Source of the DNA: Ophthalmolycus amberensis
Taxonomy: Eukaryota > Chordata > Actinopteri > Perciformes > Zoarcidae
Assembly: GCA_024529925.1 (NCBI GenBank)
Contig: JAFEUB010000725.1
Coordinates: 397,501-461,500 of the forward strand
Direction of reading: 5' to 3'
Length of the DNA: 64,000 bases
The translations under genes were made by a program, and so were the position numbers. A model generated the notes under the pieces. That model saw nothing but the letters and a program-made list of their open reading frames with translations, was not told where the DNA came from and searched no databases. Below are positions 58,901-64,000 of this stretch, in pieces (position 1 is the first letter of the stretch; each line of letters begins with the position of its first letter).

Positions 58901-59066
58901 CAGTCGCTGGAGGCACGAGGGGGTAAGGCTGCACTGGTAGAGCGGGCACCGTGTGGATGTAAACAGCTGTCAGCGGGGCCTGGATGTCCATCCTTTTCTC
59001 TGTCTGCGCTGCGACGGAGCTGATGTGCACTGGAGTACTCGCCAATCCCGGCTTGCCAGTCTCCAT
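49146..59066 (-). CDS. znf831: ZNF831-like C2H2 zinc-finger protein (3 coding exons)
   Basis: A nuclear zinc-finger protein; in mammals ZNF831 is a little-studied putative transcription factor. Exons 59066-54866, 52040-51808 and 49937-49146 give 5226 nt, 1741 residues, close to the human 1677. Two adjacent C2H2 fingers are near the N-terminus: CPHCGRDCMKPSVLEKHLRC then His (111-131), and CVTCGVSFKTQSNLYKHKRT continuing to His161 (139-161), joined by the TGERPYP linker. The remainder is Ser/Thr/Pro-rich and probably disordered. Acidic DDYIDTKDE and a final SSSDDEGKLIIEL close the protein. The start ATG METGK at 59066 lies 48 bases into an exon with acceptor TCTTACAG, so the extra N-terminal residues of the long open frame are intronic. 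The gene lies upstream of edn3 on the same strand, as in human. Confidence 0.93.
49983..50640. other. znf831 intron; nothing recognised
   Basis: Ordinary intronic sequence before a repeat copy. Confidence 0.3.
50651..50970 (+). repeat. Dispersed repeat family A, copy 3 (truncated)
   Basis: Shares AATGCGGAAGTGTC, TAGAAGTCTATGGGAAGATT, GTAAACATGAGTTTATGGTC and GTATGCTTTCGGGCGGG with the copies at 27481 and 33097. It lies within the last znf831 intron. Confidence 0.75.
51808..52040 (-). CDS. znf831: znf831 middle coding exon
   Basis: Acceptor TTGTTCCTTCCCCGAG, donor GAG|GTGAGATC. It enters in phase 1 and leaves in phase 0, adding 77 codons ending TCTYTPSTDMSE. It is rich in Gly, Arg and acidic residues. 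Confidence 0.85.
52595..53045 (+). repeat. Dispersed repeat family B, copy 3
   Basis: It shares GTAAGCAATCAACTGGAGAA, CCCTATTCACCTG, AATCTCTACTTCAG and TTATGGAAATGTCTGG with the copies at 21995 and 30445. It lies in the znf831 intron. Confidence 0.65.
53050..54860. other. znf831 intron
   Basis: A TTAAAGCTGGCGTTGGTAATGC sequence near 53934 and CCAACATGGCTACTG near 54173 look like a common fish DNA-transposon repeat, with no clear opposite end. A 140-codon plus frame at 54179-54601 overlaps it. No exon seen. Confidence 0.35.
54866..59066 (-). CDS. znf831: znf831 large coding exon
   Basis: This 4.2-kb exon carries the start codon, both zinc fingers and 1400 codons plus one base (phase 1). The donor is CTGCAG|GTATAT at 54866/54865; the open frame running on to 54819 is intronic. 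Its acceptor lies after 59115, giving a 48-base untranslated lead. Confidence 0.93.
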
Positions 59067-59117
59067 GGTAACCCTGCTGCTGTCGTGATGTACCAGTGCC
59101 AGGTCTCTAATTACCTG

Positions 59118-60860
59118 TAAGATAGGAACAGTTTGCATTAGACCTCTGCTTTGCCTCAGATCAAACAGGGCCAATCCATCTATTTTAAGCGGGGATGTTT
59201 TACAGGTCTTGCTCTTAACCCAGTGGAACAGAAAAAAAGGAGCATGCACTGAAGCTGTTCATGATGACAGATATGCAGTACCCTTTTGGGCAGATGGCTA
59301 CTTAATCCAGTCTGGATGTCTTGCATGTTGATCAAATCCAGGGAGATATGGTTTGCAATGATTCTACAGCACGAAAATAAATGATATATCTGAAAAGCCT
59401 CTCGGAGAAAAGCAGTGAATCTCTGCTATGTGTCAAGAGCAGGTGGTGAGGAATACAACTCTGAAGATATGTTGCAGGCAGTGGAAATACACACGCATGG
59501 GTGGAATTGTGTATAAAGAGTGGAGAGAAATGGGGAATGATGGAGGAGAGTGACTCACATCAGGGAGTAAGAGCAGATGTATTCGTATCAGAGGCTTCTA
59601 TCTCCCAAAATGAAATGTGTTTGCTGACATTAGCGGTTGCCTCTGTCACCAGGCTGCGCAAATGAAATGGCACACCCTTGATGTTCACAGTGGCATGTGG
59701 CAGCTTTGTCTCCCGTCAGAATGTCACATTTGTACAGTAATGCAATTGGAGTGTAAAGTGAAAAGAGGAAACAGCCTGTATTATTTCGAGCAAATTTCAT
59801 TTCCTGTTGCTGTGATGCTGCTCGTCCATGCATGTTCTTCGTGATTTTGCAGAATTCACCCACAGAGGAGCCATTTGTACGGCGCATGTGCTTTGCTAGT
59901 TGTGCAGCAAGAGCACGAGCGACTTTTTGTGGTGCCGTGAACTGAGGAAAAGTTTGTCTCTGTTCATGTTTGAGTAAAAACGAAGAGCAACGTGAGTGTA
60001 TTTCTCAAGAATTATTAACATAATAACTACCCTCTTACTGTAATGTGCTTTCACTTCCTTTCAGATATGTTATGAGGTCATATTGTCACACATGCCGCAA
60101 CTCCATGAAGACATACGACTGTAGTGTGGACCTTTTAATCGAGATGCACTGATCTGACGTTTTAATTCCGATAGTGAAACCTGAGCTTTTGGTCCAATAC
60201 TGACACCGAGCACAGATCCGACACCTGTGTTTAGTTAAGAAGCTGTAGCGCTTTCCTTACTTTGCAAAATAAAATGTAACAAATAAATACTTTGATATAA
60301 AGTTACTCATTGTTTTGTATTATTAAAATGATAAATGGCACTAGCAACTTGGTAAAATATCTTTGAAATTAACAGGAAATACAATTCAAGTGTAAACCTT
60401 TTTGATGCAGCCCCAACTTGGTCAAAAATGACACCAGAATTAAAATTCCAGTATATATTGTACAGTATATAAACAAGGAAATTAACTGAATAGATCAGCC
60501 CCATTGTCATGATACCCTATCCAGCTGTTTGAGGCGCTATCGGCCCGATATCGGTGTCATCCCTACTTTTTAACAGTCAAAGGGATGTTTTATTTTACAA
60601 GCACTTGGGTTTAAAACAAGGTCAAACTGTACAGAAAACCAGCTTCTGCTTGTAGCAAGAACAAGCATCGGCAAAAATTGGTGGCGTGAAAATGTAAACA
60701 TGGGGAAGACGAGGGGATGTTTGAGAAGAGGAAATTGGCGTTGCCATCACAGATTGGCGTTGCCATCACAGATTGTAAGAATAACAGAACGAGGATCCAG
60801 AACATTCCCAAAGTAAGATGCAACAGAAAACTGTATAAAACCGTCCTACAGAAGTCACTT
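59118..60860. other. znf831 5' intron
   Basis: AT-rich, no recognised gene; ends at a strong minus-strand donor at 60863. Confidence 0.35.
60734..60771. repeat. 19-bp perfect tandem duplication
   Basis: ATTGGCGTTGCCATCACAG occurs twice in a row, about 90 bases inside the intron after the 60863 donor. Confidence 0.9.
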
Positions 60861-60862
60861 AC

Positions 60863-60960
60863 CTTTTCTACTTTGTACTTCACTCAGCAACAATCGTCCA
60901 GCTGAGAAAGCCTCCTCCACTGAACAGCCTCGTCCTCAGGTGCACGTTTCAATCTGTTCT
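60863..60960 (-). other. Candidate 5' untranslated exon of znf831
   Basis: Strong donor GAAAAG|GTAAGTGACT at 60863/60862. It would splice to the acceptor at 59115-59117. The upstream edge is not defined. Confidence 0.4.
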
Positions 60961-61285
60961 GTCATCCGGGCAAGTGTGTTCCTCCTCAACCCCTCACAGC
61001 TCTTTCACGTGAACTGTTTCTTGTTGAGGAAGCGGAACAAATGCAAATGAGAGAGAAGATCCACTATGAAAGTGACGAGGCAGAGGGGAGGAGAGGGAGG
61101 GAGAAGGGCTGGCTGGCTGGGTGGGTGTGTAGCTGTCAAACAAAGACTTCCGGAGGACAAGTTGAAAACATAGATTAGACAGAGAGATGAGCATACATGG
61201 AAGGACTTCAGGCTAATACAGAGTGTTGGTGCAGAAGTGAAAGCAACTGTTGGAAGAGGAAGTGCAGTGACGGAGGCGAGCTTAC

Positions 61286-61348
61286 CTAGCACTCACGCTG
61301 GCTGACTGAGTGACTTCACCATCAACAGTTCGAGGCTCACTTATATAG
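61286..61348 (-). promoter_or_regulatory. Candidate znf831 promoter and first exon
   Basis: TATATAAG on the minus strand at 61340-61347 would place a start near 61315. About 30 bases on is a good donor GCTAG|GTAAGC at 61286/61285. The arrangement suits a short untranslated first exon. No transcript evidence. Confidence 0.4.
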
Positions 61349-61349
61349 G

Positions 61350-64000
61350 CCTACTTGCTCCCCCACCCACCTACTTCCACCCACACACTGTATTTCATAC
61401 ACCCACAAGGACCAGGGTGCAGCAAATCTAATGTTGATGCACTGCTTTCACTCTCAGGCAGAGAACAAATGGATGAGTTGTGAGTGGCTGGAGTGAATTT
61501 CCCAACTCCAACCACAGCCCCCAGTACAGCATCTATCATTCTGCAGAGGGTACACCAGTAACCACCACACATGCTTATACAGTAGTGTGGTTTTTCTGAC
61601 ATCATAACATCTTACTGAGAATTCGGTGCAGATAAGAAACAGAAAACCGATTTTATTGCTCAGTTTCAAACTCAGGAATCTGGCAAATCCTGAGGAAATG
61701 ATCATGGTTATTTTTGGCAGCAGTTTTCTTCAACCTGTCGCTGGTAAACACAATGCGTGTCAACGGACCGATCGTTGCTATGTTTTCATTAACAGCTCAC
61801 GGTGGCATAAAAAGACAAATGCAACACATCATTTCTCACGTACACACACTTTTTGTCCACATAGTCAGGCCACCTAATGGCCAATGTAAGTGCCAGTGAC
61901 ACCCTTGGGACATCAGTATGTGTCTCTCTGGACAGCATGAGTGGTACATTACACATTGAATGTGTACTCATGTGGCCCGTTATAGCATTATGCTGTTTGC
62001 ATAACTACACCGTGACTGCATTGGATAACATTTTTAAACCTGTATTAATTGATATTTTTAACACTTGGTGGCAGCACAACAAGATGTAAACATAAAATTC
62101 ATACTTTAATATATGTATACAACAATGACATATTATCACTGTACAAAGTTGATATGGCTAATGTGTTAGCAAACATTTGCCAGCTCACTTCCAGCATGTA
62201 CGAAGTAACGTTCTCCTCTGACTCCTGAAACTCATCAGTAGCTGCAATCTTTGTAATTTTGTTATTTGTATGCTGTTGGTTTTAAGTCTGTTTGGTCTTT
62301 TACGTGAACGTTTTTATGCTGCACTCGTGGCTATGAAAGAGATTTTAAACCTCAATGAGAAATAGTCCTGGAAAAATAATGATCAAAAAAAATTAAATAA
62401 CTAAATTAGAATTACAGAAAATGAGGCAAACAGCGAGCTGCCACTGGTTCTAACGGTTCCTCCACCTCACTTGCTCCATAGATGGTCAAGCTAACTAGCC
62501 AGCCGTCTCTTCCTGGCTCTGATTGGTTGCAAATCCCAACTGCTGAACCTTTTAATACAAAATGATTGGCTATAGCTGCTTTAAATTCATTTCATTTTCT
62601 TTTAAATGTGAATACATGAAAAAGTCCACAGATAGTCCTACTCTCAATGTATCGCTCTACGCTCTAATGTAAGTGATGTTTTCAAAGCTGGGATCTTTTA
62701 TGAACAGTATGTCATCATGCGGGATCCACTGTGCAATCATCAGATGACATCTGCTGAAACAAAACAAATACTTTTTATATCATTCCGCTGCTGCTGACTC
62801 TAGCTGGTCTCCAAGGCAACTGCAGGCCCGATCCAGAGCATGCTTTGTGTTGACATGGTAACAAGACACCTCCTACCACGCATGTTTTCTCCCACAGCTC
62901 ACAGTCCTGCAGGGTGGAGGCATAGTTTCAGGCATGATGGTGGAGACTGACTCAGATGAAATGTTTTCTCAATCACAGTATGTGTATAGTCTCTATGGAT
63001 TCGCACAGATGTCCTCTCCAAAACAGTCAGCAGGCGTTTAATGTTGTTGATATTTTGGCCTTGTTACTCCGGTTACTAAGATAACGGGGGTTGAGTCCAG
63101 TTTTACAGCTGATGCTCTGCAGTGACCAGAGAGCAAGAAAATGCTTTCTTCTACTCCTCCTGGTCTCTCACAAGCCTCTGAACCTTGTGTAGCAGTTATT
63201 TAGACATTTATCCATGTGGATAAATTGGTTGGTGTGTTTTATTTTTTGCCATGAAGTAAAATTGTCAGAGACATGTCAACATGATCCCTGCAGTCACAAA
63301 TAGGCCTACATCTCAAACGATGCTCAAAAAGCTCATGGGATCATGCAAAAACAACTAAAGCACATCTTTAGTCACGTGGGACAAACAGTTCCTCGCCCTT
63401 AACTCTCAAAATATTACTTCATTTTGTGAGGACTGTGAAGTTGCCTGAGTCTACACACTTGCACATGAAATGACAGATGTGTCGTTTGCATAGGCCCATC
63501 TCTCTAACAGGCTAAGCCGCCATCACCCATCTGCATGTGTTACACTCCATTTCGTTCTTCTTTTGCCAGCACATGAAGCGATGAGCCACATTGCAGGAAG
63601 TGGCAACTGAGAGACTGCGTGTGGGTGGGTGCTGAATTGCTGAAGGCCTATATCCACTCACATCTTCACTTGTGCCTTTTCAGCGGATGAAGAATATCAG
63701 TCTCGTGCCCCACTTTTGTCTTCAGCACCACCAGTAATAACACCACCGCTACAAGCTGCCAAGCACAGTGCGTGTACCTGTCAGTGGTAAACCATAATAA
63801 CTGTCTCTGTTTTACTCTCTGACATAGCCTTAACTGCTGTGTTCAGCACAAGGCTTCTTCAATCATACAACTGTCAAGCAAACACTGCAATTATGACAAC
63901 AAAGCTGCACTCAATCCTGAGCAGAAGCTCACAGCTTCGCTTTCTTGACGTCTGTGAGATGCTGTACTTGTGCCCCCTCTGCTGGGCCATATAGAAAGGA
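61350..64000. other. znf831 upstream region; nothing recognised
   Basis: Only short, unsupported open frames on both strands; no clear repeat ends. Could hold regulatory sequence, but I cannot identify any. Confidence 0.3.

Noticed and set aside
55142..58940. Many plus-strand frames of 60-172 codons
   Set aside because: They are shadows of the znf831 coding exon on the opposite strand.
59067..59249. Extra N-terminal residues upstream of METGK in the long znf831 frame
   Set aside because: A consensus acceptor TCTTACAG at 59115-59122 shows most of this is intron; the remaining 48 bases are untranslated lead.

Overview
The window is teleost nuclear DNA, most likely from a percomorph fish. Split genes with GT-AG introns sit in a background full of fish-type transposons: Tc1, hAT, Harbinger, Rex1-like LINEs, Ty3/Gypsy and a gamma-type endogenous retrovirus. 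There is no bacterial gene organisation.

Two host genes are recognised, both on the minus strand. (1) An endothelin-3 precursor gene, edn3, runs from a start codon at 24749 to a stop at 3073. I model five coding exons: 24749-24680, 23872-23665, 8343-8191, 6618-6573 and 3168-3073. All junction phases agree and the model gives 190 residues. Exons 1-3 are secure; exons 4-5 are a good but unconfirmed prediction. (2) A ZNF831-type zinc-finger gene has coding exons 59066-54866, 52040-51808 and 49937-49146 (1741 residues, phases consistent), with candidate 5' untranslated exons and a TATA box near 60.9-61.35 kb. ZNF831 followed by EDN3 in the same direction is the mammalian chromosome 20q13 order, so this is conserved synteny. 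The genes lie about 24 kb apart.

Layout: 1-3 kb holds an AAGTC-type repeat split by a Rex1-like LINE end. 3-24.8 kb is edn3; its introns hold two Tc1 elements (one rebuilt as a fold-back), a hAT remnant, an 8.3-kb degenerate retrovirus inserted antisense to edn3 (13.1-21.5 kb), and small TIR elements. 25.2-27.2 kb has two hAT-like elements just upstream of edn3, one with a perfect 8-bp target-site duplication. 27-40 kb is a repeat landscape: dispersed repeats, Gypsy remnants, a 527-bp near-perfect inverted repeat, a Gypsy LTR, a Harbinger remnant and a LINE fragment. 40.16-45.54 kb is a unit bounded by short inverted termini (CACTGTAA) that carries an intact four-coding-exon gene for a 305-residue protein of the fish SAMD3-like family and no transposase that I can see. 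A further hAT element with a perfect 8-bp duplication is nested in its last intron. This TIR-bounded gene is the most interesting candidate for an undescribed system. 45.5-49 kb has a MITE and Gypsy pol remnants. 49.1-61.4 kb is znf831, and 61.4-64 kb shows nothing I can name.

All exon calls are read from splice consensus and phase only; there is no transcript evidence.
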